Assembly (NCBI RefSeq): GCF_963678975.1
Contig: NC_089276.1
Span: 18,729,272-18,793,271, forward strand
Direction: 5' to 3'
DNA: 64,000 bases
Source: Dysidea avara
Lineage: Eukaryota > Porifera > Demospongiae > Dictyoceratida > Dysideidae
Shown here: positions 32,820-43,793 of the stretch, in pieces
How positions within the stretch are numbered: position 1 is the stretch's first letter
How the letters are laid out: every line of letters starts with the position of its first letter
The notes under the pieces: generated by a model
What the model saw: only the letters and a program-made list of their open reading frames with translations
Told to the model about the DNA's origin: nothing
The model's database searches: none
Made by a program: the position numbers and the translations under genes

Positions 32820-34607
32820 CGGACCTTAACATGATCCTTCAAATTATCGTCCAATCTCTGTTGTTCCCGGGAGTCATTGCTAAAACCCTAGAAAAGATTG
32901 TTGCAAACCAACTGAATCGGTACTTTGAATCCAACAAACTTCTGCGCTCCTTTCAGGGTGCATATCGTCAAGGAAAATCTACAGACTGAACAAATCCTCC
33001 TTATGTGACCGGATTTGCAAAAAGGTGCCTTTTTCACACAAAAAAAATTGACCCATTTTTTGAACTTTTAAGTTTTATAACTTTTTGATCACAGCATGTA
33101 ATTGCCTGAAATTTTCCATGAGTGCAACTAAAGTATCTGGCTGCATTGTGAAGCTAACAACAAGTTAATCAGTATAAGGAGTCAAGTGTTACATCATTTT
33201 GTTTGCTGGCATGTAAAATATGTGAAAAGGTACCTTTTCACAAATCCGGTCACCTTTTATGCTGTTGATATATTGTAGGACTGTGGAAAAATTGTGTGCA
33301 CAGCCTTTTTAGATCTCCGCAAAGCGTTTGATTCTTTGATCACACCATTTTACCGAACCACCTTTAATAGTGAGCTGGGTGTGTCTAGGAGTGAACTTAC
33401 ATGGTTCACAAACTATCTTTCCAATCGTCTCCAATGAGTGAAACTTAATGGTAGTACTTCGATCTTCTTGGACAACTGTAAAGGGTGGGATCCCTCAAGG
33501 CAGTGCTCTAGGACCACTGTTGTTCCTTATTTATGTTAATGAAATGCCTTCTATTGTCAAGTTTGGTAAACTATTACAATTTGCAGATGACACCACACTT
33601 ATCTGCTGTGGTTCTGACTTTGACTCCGTGAAGATGCAGTTATCCCATGACCTTACATTGGATACCTGCTAGTCGTCTGAAACTTAACATCAATAAATCC
33701 ATTGTAATGTGGTTTACACCTAAATCATCTCAAAATGTGTCATGTCCCTCCATTATTGTTAATGACAATTAGCTAAAAGAAGTCTACCACCAAAAATATT
33801 TGGGAATCATTTTTGATAAGTGGTTATGTTATAATGATGTATGTAAACGAGTCATCAAGTTATAATGATGTATGTAAACAAGTTGCATATTATCTTCACT
33901 TTTTAAGTACTCATCTGAACTCTTTGACATTTTCCATCCTTAAATTACTCACAGAATCACTAATCTTTTTGAGAATAAGTTACGCATTACTAGTGTGGGG
34001 TCCTCCTTTGAGGAAGGATCAAATTTCTTGTTTACAGCGATTGCAAAATCGTGCTGTCCGTATAAATAAATCTTTAAATATATTTGATCACATATCTGTA
34101 CATCGTAGAGAGCTGCACTGGCTATCTGTACCTGACATCATACAATTACAATCTATTGCTGCTATGTTTCGCTACTACAAGCAAAAATAGACTTCACAAT
34201 TAGATCCTCCAATTGCCTTTGGTCGTCAGCACTCATACAACACATGCTGTGGTGATTATTTTGCGAATACTTGTAATTTTAAGCTCTCCAGAACTAGGAA
34301 ATATTTTTGCTGTAGTGCTACTGCTTATTGGAATTCAATCCATTCAACAGCATCATTTCCTAGTACAATGACTTGTCCTATCTTTGTTAATTATGCTAAA
34401 TCTATATACTTAGCTAAGTAATTATGAGTGTTAAATTTGTAGCTATGTGTCCTGTGTTGTGTAGTTTGTTATTATTAACTAATGTACTTTTTGTATATTT
34501 GTTTTGTGCTTTGCTCTGTGTGTTGTATATGTACTTAGTTGCTCTGGTAAGGAAGAACGGCTTATGCCAATTACCTAGAGGATAAACAATAAATCAAATC
34601 AATCAAA
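32820..34607 (+). mobile_element. Non-LTR retrotransposon (family B), decayed, split by a MITE
   Basis: Reverse transcriptase blocks in order are DPSNYRPIS (shifted frame), IAKTLEKIV, FQGAYRQGKST, then the MITE, then FLDLRKAFDS, KGGIPQGSALGPLLF, LQFADDTTLI with an intact FADD, KYLGIIFD and a C-terminal region (LLVWGPPLRKDQISCLQRLQ, TAYWNSIHS). It ends in AAGAACGGCT and an AATCAAATC-type tail. Stops, frameshifts and a ~31-bp tandem duplication near 33830 show that it is dead. The copy at 39556 has the same tail and nearly the same 5' truncation. Confidence 0.85.
33001..33257. mobile_element. MITE with TGTGACCGGATTTG ends inside the RT frame
   Basis: The left end TGTGACCGGATTTGCAAAAA is mirrored by TTTTCACAAATCCGGTCAC on the right. 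It interrupts the RT between GKST and the FLDLRKAF block, where the sister copy at 39716 is continuous. The head is shared with the satellite start at 2736. Confidence 0.8.
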
Positions 34608-34689
34608 CCACTGCCCTTGCCTACCACCCCCAGCACAAAGAACGGAACACGCTGGACAACTGAAAGAGAAAATAAGAATTTGAGTAACT

Positions 34690-35785
34690 CTGTCAGCATG
34701 TTACTCGGACAGACGGGACTCCACATGCACTAAATCCATTGGTGGTGTAAGCATAAATGGATGAGCATGCACCTCGAATGCATTGAATGGCTGACTGGAG
34801 CAAAGAGAAACTAAGACAACACCGAAGCCAACCAAGGACCACAAAGTATTCATTACCCCACTTAGCCAATAAGAGGGAAGCCAGACGCCTGTAGAAAACT
34901 GTGGCTTCATGAGCCAACCCCCCTGTTGCCGACATGATGATAGGTGTAAAAAAAGCATGTTCATGCAACCTCACGAATTCTCTAACCAAAAGCTCGACGC
35001 TTGATATTCACATGCTTCTTAAAGGTAGAAGAAAGAAGGAAAAGAACTGTTAGATGGGGTAAGCGGATTAAAAACACAAACATCAACAAAACATCTCTGA
35101 GAACGACTACCCCAAAAAAACCATTCATGGCAATGACCAATCGAGCCCCTACTTGAGTATTTGAGGTGGAAAGATGGAACTCATCAGGGGGATTGTGGAC
35201 AGGCTGCAGTTCTGGTTCAGTACACACCTGGGAGCAAACCTCTGTCAAAAGAGTAGCAGTGAGGTCCTTTATCTCATTGTGGCGAAGAGAAGGTAATCCC
35301 CCTTTGGACAAGAGAGCACATGATCCACAGAGAAGGGAGCCCCACATGCACAAAGAGTTGGAGTACAGAGGGGAGGCCAACTGTAACACAAGGCCAAGGC
35401 ATCCTGAAAGGCGGACTTGTGTAGAGCAAAACCAAGGGGAGAGTTGTAAGCCAATTTCACAGATGCTAGTTCTACTGCACGCTGCAGTGTGGGTTCCAAC
35501 TGCTGACGCAATTCAGAAGAATTATTAGAGTAAGTTTCTAACTTTGCTTTGTGTACAGAACATTTTCCAGATTGTTGGAAAGAAAGAGCCTCAAAAAAGC
35601 TCTTAGAATGGTCATGAATGCACAAACAAAGAGGCTCAGCAATACAACGGGAAGCAGCTAACTCATGGTTACTTGTGATAGTTGGAAAAAAATATCCAGA
35701 CCTCCCCAACAAGCAGGAAGAGCAAACAACTTCCATAAATTGTCACAAGGCGGTGGACAGCCTGGTAAGGTAGGGATAAAATTGA
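34690..35785 (-). mobile_element. C-terminal fragment of a second RLE-type retroelement
   Basis: On the minus strand it reads LWKLFALPACWGGLDIF, SNHELAASRCIAEPLC, a CxCGAPFSVDHVLSCPKGG zinc-like motif, LPSLRHNEIKDL, NTQVGARLVIAMNGFFG, and then SATGGLAHEATVFYRRLASL and WLRCCLSFSLLQSAIQCIRG. This organisation follows the RT in elements common in sponges and cnidarians. At least two frameshifts are present. The RT itself is missing, so the copy is 5' truncated. Confidence 0.7.
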
Positions 35786-36240
35786 TGAATATTTTTTTTT
35801 TTTTGAAGGGAAGACTGCTCAGTATAAAAATACTGATTTTCAGCAGTGTCCTGACAAACATACAGTTATAAATACACACAATTATGTACATAGAAGTGAC
35901 TTATATAAAAATTTAAAATCTACCAGTTTCCTTGCTTCATAAAGTGTGGGACTTAGCGAATTCCAAGTTTGCGTACCACGAAAATAAAAACTGTTCTTTG
36001 CTAATGTGGTTCTAACTCGCGGTACAAATAAGCGGTGAGCATTATGAGCAACACAAGAAGTGATGTCAACAGTATAATGAAAAGTATCATGTAGATATGA
36101 TGGTGAAATCTTGTGTAAAACTCTATAAACTTGTAGGCTGTATGATACTGTCGTCGCACAGCAATTATTTCCTCGAGAGGTTGAAAATTCACACTGTCAA
36201 AAGGGACAGTCCAAGAAACAGCTTGACAAACCATGCATAA
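35785..36240 (-). mobile_element. Non-LTR retrotransposon 3' fragment, same family as 26700-27560
   Basis: The minus strand codes RLFVPRVRTTLAKNSFYFRG followed by TQTWNSLSPTL. Upstream, in another frame, is a helical region. The 3' side holds the shared ACTGATTTTCAG landmark and a poly-A end (T-run at 35792). Confidence 0.65.
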
Positions 36241-38135
36241 AAGCTGTACTGGCTGGTGGAGTCAGTAACTAGTTTTTTTATTATTGTCTTATAGCTACCG
36301 GCCCTCCCTTACACCTTTGAAATCTCTAAACTGAGAAGTAAACTATAAAAAACTTTTACATACTGCATAGAAACAGAACTTTTGTTGTAGTTAGTAACCC
36401 TTATGCTTGATAAGTTGTGCTATACGTATAGCTACAGCAAAGCGAGCCTTTAGCTACATGTATGTAGGTTAGTCTCGTGTGGCCAGACTGACTGTCGGAA
36501 AAAAACTTTTTTCTGCCAGCCATCAATCAAAAAAGGGAAAATCTGGTCTGGCCATGCAATATAGCTAGATATAGAGTAGGTGCTAGTAATATGAGATGGC
36601 AGGTGTTAAGGGACACTTTGCTGGCTGTATTGTCACGACTTTCTCATCATTAACCCTTGTTTATGTAGTGAAGATGCTATGAAAATATACATTCTCCAGT
36701 AGCTATTGAAATACGACACAAAAATGGGCCCACTTGAAGAATTTAATGCTGCATATATGCACGGCTTATGCACATTACGTATAATTAACTATGCTTTCTG
36801 GTTGTGTGAACATGGTTTACGATGACAACCTGTAACAATACCTGTAAGAAATGTCATTACTTATAGCTTAGTATTAAATTTTTGCAATTTTAAATATCAT
36901 TAGTGAGCTGAAAATATTGTAAGGAATTGTTTTCTTATTCAACTACATTATAGTGTGTGGTGTCTCATAACTACTACAAGTGTCCCATAATTGGCTGATT
37001 GCATGAGTGTGTGTATTATTCTGCTAGGAAGAATAACTACTAAGATTAAATACTACACATATATAGATATCAGGATAGGTACACATAAATTTGGAAGTCT
37101 GAAACTATTTCCCTTCATGGATTTAAAGTTTTGCATGCATCTACTATTGTATAGGGCCCATTGCTATATGCACCAACGAGCACTGTACCTGCACTATTAT
37201 AATGAATTCTGTGCATATGAGGAAAACAGTCAGCAACATAGGGCATGGAATCTTTACATCATTTAGTGTTCCGACTCTTCTGCCGGTAGCATGGGACCTA
37301 CTACTGGCTATACCTAGTTTTATAAACCATTGGCATGGTCTCCTATTTATCCAACAAACTGCATCATGGCAGAATATAGCTAAGCAGATGATTTGTTGGC
37401 TTCGTTGCAACCCTAGCTTCTCCCTGTTGCAACCCTAGCTTCTCCCTGTTGCAGTTGATCATGTGTTTACGAGAGGCAAGATCTTCGTGTAGCTATAGTT
37501 ACTACTGCCAGCGATATTTCCCTGGCAGTTAATAAAGCTAAAATATAACTGTAAGCAAATTTAATATGTAGCTATCTTCCATGTGTTTAATTTGTTATCA
37601 AGACAAAACTATAGTGTGTTGTGCGACCAATTATAGCCAGTGCGGGCACGCAACAGACAAGTGTGTATATTTTACAGGAACTAAGAAAATGCTGTTTTCA
37701 CTCATCTGTAGCTAGAAATTAACCATTATTGCTGTGGAAACTCCTTAGGGTGGGGCACCTCCCATTTTTGTTTTTAATGCCAGATCTGCGGGCAACATGT
37801 GCCCACAGCCTACAGTCACACAAGCTTACAAATATTAAAATTTTATAGTTATGTTCTTAGTCAAGACAGTTGGTCAGGATGTGGGATGGTCATTGCAGGA
37901 GAGGAAGTCTGACTGGATGCTTTGGTCATTACATATGATCCATTATTTTCCAAAGAGCTCCTTATTAATGTAAATTTCATTTCCTTTCAGTTTAACACAT
38001 TTCTTGTTTGCTCCTTTCTAGGCTACCATCTTGTTCTTAGAATACTGTCTCAATTGCTCTTTTCTCCCTGGCCATGCAAGGCTTCTTACGATATCTTTTG
38101 GCGTCAAGGATCTTTTGTATAGTACTGATGTTGCA
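36241..38135. other. Intergenic, no gene recognised
   Basis: It contains a degraded relative of the palindromic MITE at 36473-36545 (TTAGTCTCGTGTGGCCAGAC and GTCTGGCCATGC) and a 22-bp tandem duplication at about 37405-37450. Nothing else is supported. Confidence 0.5.
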
Positions 38136-38360
38136 TCAAAGGAATGTACGTAGCAGCTTTACCAGTAACGGTCTGGGATTTCGGCTAGAGACATTAAGTT
38201 TACCAAGATGGTGGAGATCATGGATAGACGATTTAGAAAGAGTAGAATCAATATTGGAGAAAAGAGGTAGCACGGCATCCATGTCTTGTTTCTGTCTGGT
38301 GGCTCTAGACGTTTTCGGCTGGGATTCATTAATTCCATAAACAACAACATTAAACATTTT
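38136..38360 (-). mobile_element. Retrotransposon ORF fragment (FNVVVYGI...LGK...PRPLLVKL type)
   Basis: The minus strand reads FNVVVYGINESQPKTSR and later DLHHLGKLNVSSRNPRPLLV. This pattern is typical of a short region near the end of ORF1-like proteins of animal non-LTR elements. It is isolated and truncated. Confidence 0.6.
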
Positions 38361-39550
38361 ATAAGGAATTTCCTTTCAAATTTGAGTTGAATCTGCCAAG
38401 CATCACTGAGATATGCATCTTCAAATTTGTGTTAGTTTTTTTGTATTTTTCATCTTCTTTTCGTTCCACTTAGAAAAATCACTATAACTTGCACATGTTT
38501 TAGTTGATTTTCAAATTACAGTGAAGGGAAGCAAGAAAGTAATACAGCACATTCAGTAGTAGCTATAGTCCAAATTTCGTAGCTACACATCGGATAAAGA
38601 ACAAGGGAAAATGTGATAGCGATTTTTGTCACGGCCACAGGATAAGGCTACTTCAAATAAGGATGTAGTTTCCCATCCTCCACCTGCATCACACCTGAAC
38701 ACACCTGCATTAAATAGCCATTATTACCATATTGTTGTCACTATTCTCTAGTTATGAGAAGAATATTATTTCCATGCGGTATGGATCAGTATAGCTAAAG
38801 CCCTCTGTTATGTGCTGAAACTCAGAAAAATGGCTTTTAAACTGATTGGTCACTTCGGAAAATTTATGAAAAGTGGAAAGTTGATGAATTTCTGAGTTTA
38901 GCAATACTGAGCTTGCTGAGGGGATGTCAATCTCTACATGCAGGTATCTATCATGCACATTAGCTTTACAGTGTAATTGTTAAAGTATATTTAAGGCTTA
39001 TTTGATATAAAGACAAGACTAAAGATATATTATTAGCTACTTGAGGGCTGATAGCCATATAAATTTTGTTAGATAAATTGTTTACCTACTGTTAAATGGT
39101 TGAATCACAGCCTTCAATCTGTGTGTTGTATAATACCATCACTCGGCAAGGGCTAGCAAAAGTTTAAAATCATAATAACTTCTACTGAGAATGCTTCTGA
39201 GCTGCACGGCTTTTAAAAAAATGTTTCAAACAGTAAGGACAAGATGTAATGACATGCTGTTATTTATTTAGACCAGCTTGGTAAATTTATATATAGTGTA
39301 CTACATGCTGCTAGGTATGTGTCTCCTTTGAGAGAAGCCCTTTACTATACTGAAAGAATGAATGACACACAAAATAAAAGATTCTGTAAGTTTAACTGCA
39401 TGCATTAGTATAATAAGTACAAACTCAAGAAGTGTGTCAGTCAATGTCCAGAGAGGAGATGATATACATCTCATTCTCTGGCTATTTTTGTATGCATGTC
39501 AACTGAAGCATTAGAGTATTACAATAATATTTTCAAATAATGAATTAAAT
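38361..39550. other. Intergenic, no gene recognised
   Basis: AT-rich; no domain, repeat family or splice pattern that I can support. Confidence 0.5.
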
Positions 39551-39555
39551 CATGC

Positions 39556-40919
39556 AATGGCGCCCCTGATGACCCCTCTAATTATCGTCCTATTGCTGTC
39601 GTCCCTGTGGTCACTAAAGTTTTGGAGAAAATTGTCTCTACACAACTCAGCCAGTACCTTGAACAGAATAATTTGTTGCACCCACACCAAGGTGCTTATC
39701 GTTGTGGTAAGTCTACTGAAGATATTTTGTTATTGGCAGTTACATCATTGGATAAAGGCAGTGTAGTTTGTACTGCATTTATTGACTTGAGGAAGGCATT
39801 TGACTCACTTGATCACTACCTGCTATCACAAAGAATTTCTGAACTTGGTGTTCACAGTATAGCAGTGGAGTGGTTTAAGATTATCTGTCTAACCGTTTTC
39901 ACAGAATTAAGTCATCTGCTACATTTTCATCGTGAAGACTTATAAAGGGTGGCATACCCCAGGGGAGTGCCCCAGGGGAGTGCCCCAGGACCATTGTTGT
40001 TTTTAATTTATGAATTCACTTCCAGCACAGTTGGCCAATGGTCTACTTTTACAGTATGTAAATGATACAACTATTATTTGTACTGGTGCCACCCCAGCTG
40101 CTGTACAAAATACTATGGGCTCTCAACTCTCATTAATACAGCAGTGGATTTTACAGAGTAAAATGGAAATTAACTTTAAAAAGTCTTCCGTTATGTGGTT
40201 TAAAGCCTCCAATCGTTCCACAAAGTTTGCACATCCTATATCTGTTGGTGGTGGTGTTCTACAAGTTACTGAGAAACAGAAGTATTTAGGACTTATTTTT
40301 GATTCTACTATGTCTTGGACCCATCATGTTGTTAATGTGTGCCGTAAAATGTCATACTATCTATGTTTGCTTAGGTCATAATACAACCTTACTGTACGGT
40401 TCTGCATCCTCTGAAGTCTTTGCAGTAGAGTGCTTCCCACTGATGGTCCCCAAACTGTTACACAGTAAGACAAATGAGACAATACCAGGGATTCCAATAA
40501 CATCTTCATCAAACTATTGTCAATAACATGTTGATGAGACCTAAGGAAATATGATCATGTGTCTGAATTTTATCATAGATTGCAATGGTTGCCACTGCCT
40601 TATTTTATTCAGTTTAAATCACTGTGTTTAATGTACCACCAGTACCACCAAGTTAAATGTATTCCACTTGAACCACCAATTGTTTTCGGTGGAACTACTT
40701 CTTATAGTACAAGGACACCAGCGAACATACCTATGTTCCGCTTATGCTTTACTCAAAGTTTTTTTCGATATAAAACCATTCAATGGTGGAATGCATTACC
40801 ATCATCTGTAACTGACTGTACTAATTCTCCATTTTATGAGTATGTGGATCTCCTTAAGCGGCACTGTGACTCACTCCTTTGATAACATTAATATGATTGT
40901 AACTATATGCATGTTGTTT

Positions 40920-40953
<34 letters not shown>

Positions 40954-41116
40954 GTAAGTTGTTTACCTTGGTTGTCTTTGTATCAGTTATACCTTGCTTG
41001 TTTAGTTTTTGTGTGTAGTATTTATGTATTGTAATGTGTCCCTCTGGGCAAGGAAGAACGGCTGTAGCCGATTGCTCGGAGGTTAAATATATAAATCAAA
41101 TCAAATCAAATCAATG
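39556..41116 (+). mobile_element. Non-LTR retrotransposon (family B), second copy
   Basis: RT blocks are DDPSNYRPIA, TKVLEKIVSTQLSQYLEQNN, GAYRCGKSTEDILLLAV, AFIDLRKAFDSLDHY, then a 16-bp tandem duplication at about 39955-39990 that disrupts GGIPQGSAPGP, then KQKYLGLIFD and C-terminal FYHRLQWLPLPYFIQF and IQWWNALPSS. It ends AAGAACGGCTGTAGCC and an AAATCAAATC tail. A (GT)n tract lies in the 3' UTR at 40925-40950. It is inactive because of frameshifts. Confidence 0.85.
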
Positions 41117-41126
41117 AAATACACTG

Positions 41127-42127
41127 TCTTCAATAATCATCATTGTATCTACATAGAAAAGAAGAAATGTGAGTAAAAACAAACCTCAAAGTCAGCCATA
41201 GGCTGGTTTTGGGGCCTTATAAAGTACAAAAAGAAGTGAAATCCACACAAAAACAGCCAAGCTGTGAAAAAAATGGTGTGGCCTTAAAAAGCCTGGGTGA
41301 AAAAAGTTGTGAAATCAAAGGTGGCGGCCAAGAAATGGCTGCAATGATGTTAATGCTAAAAAATTTTAACAATTGCAGTGTGCATCGTTAAAATTTATTA
41401 GTATTAACATCATTGCAGCCATTTCTTGGCCGCCACCTTTGATTTCACAACTTTTTTCACCCAGGCTTTTTAAGGCCACACCATTTTTTTCACAGCTTGG
41501 CTGTTTTTGTGTGGATAAATGTTTTCACTTAAGAGGTTGTATTTGTATGTAAATTTGCTGACAAGTCCAGGGTGAGTTTTACCTAATTGGGGATGGTGTA
41601 GAAGCTTGTCAAAATGATTTTTGTTAGGCGCGTGCCCTAATTAGTTCCATTCCGTTCCAGCTTTTATACCTTCCCATCAAGAGGTGATTCAGAGAATTTG
41701 ACAAGCTTCTAAAATCACTTTCATATTAACTTCAGAGAATCTAACTTTCAACAAGGAAGTAAATCCTCTAGCTATATAGAGATTAGAATGCTTTGCAGGC
41801 TAATGTACTTCTCATCATCCACACAAAAAAACACAGCCAAACTGTGAAAAAGAGTGTAGCTTTCAAACCCTGGATGAAAATAATTATTGTGAAATCAAAG
41901 GTGGTGGCCAAGAAATGGCTGCAACAATGTAAATAACAGTATCATTGCCACATTTAATTTCACAACTTTTTCACTCAGGCTGGTTTTCAGATCTTATAAT
42001 GTACAAAAAGACATGAAATTTACACAAAACAGCCAAGCCGTGATAAAGGGGGTGACTTTGGGGTTTGTTTTTATCCACATTACTTCTTATCTACTATATG
42101 TTGACACAGTGGTGATTATTGAAGACA
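41127..42127. repeat. Composite foldback element with nested hairpin
   Basis: Outer ends (ACTGTCTTCAATAATCA at 41127 and its mirror ending near 42127) are inverted over about 80 bp. Inside, 41241-41516 is a near-perfect palindrome with GCCAAGCTGTGAAAAAAATG arms and GGTGGCGGCCAAGAAATGGC. A degenerate second inner copy follows at 41820-42050. It is related to 2248-2625. Confidence 0.75.
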
Positions 42128-42294
42128 GACTTATGTATGTTATTGTAATACTCTAATAGAAAGCACATTTTTGAGAACTTCTAACAGAACACACATAGAA
42201 TGTTCTAGAACAAACTAGAATTTCCATTGATAGATGTATGAAATCATAAATATTTACTAATAAGCAGATTTAAACTAAAATTTTCTTATAAAGT

Positions 42295-42400
42295 AGAAGT
42301 TAACAGGCATGATAGCAGTGAGTTAGAGATGTGGATGGTGGGTGTGGAGGTCCCTGGTTTGATCCCTGGTAAGTTTTTCACAGTTTTTGTGTGCTGTTGA
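42295..42400 (+). mobile_element. Possible tRNA-derived SINE remnant
   Basis: GGTTTGATCCC at about 42355 fits a pol III B box, and TAGCAGTGAGTTAGAG lies upstream at A-box distance. It is weak and alone. Confidence 0.3.
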
Positions 42401-42463
42401 CTACACAGTGACTGCTCTATTAGAATATCTCTACCCCATGATTTTACACCTGTTGGTTACAGC

Positions 42464-42985
42464 CAGTGTTGGGAGTAATGCAGTACTTATGTAACACGTT
42501 ATGTAATATTTTTACTTTTGTGGTAACTAAGTAATATAATGAAATACACTATAAAAACAGGTAATATAACTCAAGTTACTTTACTCACAAATGTAACGCG
42601 TTACCTAAGTAATATAGTTACTGTAACAAATCTAATATTAAGTAATATTATTACTACAAGTAACAAAGTTGCTAATCTCGTTAGTAATCCACTAAGTTAT
42701 GCCTAGCCACAACAAAGTAATGAGCCTACTGAATGAAGCTTATTCACCAGCTTCTTACTTACAACCAAGATTTGCACATTGTCCAACAATGCAACCATTT
42801 CACGTGATAAGGTAGTAATTTCACACGTGACAGCTTGAGGCTGTGGACACAAAGTAATATAATATGTAATATTATTATAGTTACTTTATTTTATGGGTAA
42901 TATATAACTGTAACTAAATAGTTCAGTTGCAAGTAATATGTAATATGTAACAAGTTACTTTTAAAAAGTAACTGTCCCAACACTG
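42464..42985. mobile_element. hAT-type MITE (CAGTGTTGGGA ends), copy 1
   Basis: The ends CAGTGTTGGGAGTAATGC and AACTGTCCCAACACTG are inverted. GTTACAGC is duplicated exactly at both sides (42456-42463 and 42986-42993). The body is rich in GTAATATTAC-type palindromes. It is nearly the same as 51217-51732. Confidence 0.92.
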
Positions 42986-43793
42986 GTTACAGCTATAAAC
43001 TCACTGTAACTCTATTGCTTTTCAAACCAACAAAAGGCACTGTTGACCTGTGTATATACTGATTTGCAGTTTCCCCTGTAGCTAGCCATGACAGAAATTC
43101 AATCTTTTTATGTGAAAAATACATTCATAATACCATAAATATTTATCAGATAAGATTCATAGCAAACTTAACACATGTATATGCATTTTATTTGGGCTAT
43201 ACTTCAAAGCAATTCAGTTGCATGAGTGTGTTTTATAATAATTTTTACAAAGTGTGCAAAAAGAAACCTAAGACCCATAGACCCCTTAAGGCTTAAGAAA
43301 AAACAAAAAAAATCTAAAATTTGAACACCCATATCCCACAAATGGCTGGTGCAAATTTAATCAAATTTCAGTACTGTGTGACCTACCCTACCGGTGGACA
43401 ACTATGATGCGAAAATGGTGTACTTTGGAGAAGGGGCCATGGAGCTATGCAGGCATGAAAATTGTAGTCTCTTCCTGTCAATATACACTGTACGCACAGT
43501 GTGGTGCATCAGCTTTCTTGACTGCACAATACACTACCATATGACTTGATACTTTCTTACACAGTATGCTATGTAACTGAGCCCTGAAGTAGTCACACTT
43601 GGAACTACCATATATGACAGTTGTGTTTTGAGTGGTACGATGATTTAATAAACAAGCTATAACAAAGTATTATAATATGTGTGTAATCAAAATTATCATG
43701 ATAATCATGATAAGGAGGTGTATTGTCATGATACAAAATTATCTCACAGCCTTAACTAATACATTAACATTTACATATGTTAATGCCTTACAG
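42986..43793. other. Non-coding, contains a repeat fragment
   Basis: 43255-43560 shares ordered landmarks (GAGCTATGCAGGCATGAAAATT, CTTCCTGTCAATATAC) with the repeat at 6500-6620. No upstream exon of the next gene is recognised here. Confidence 0.5.
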
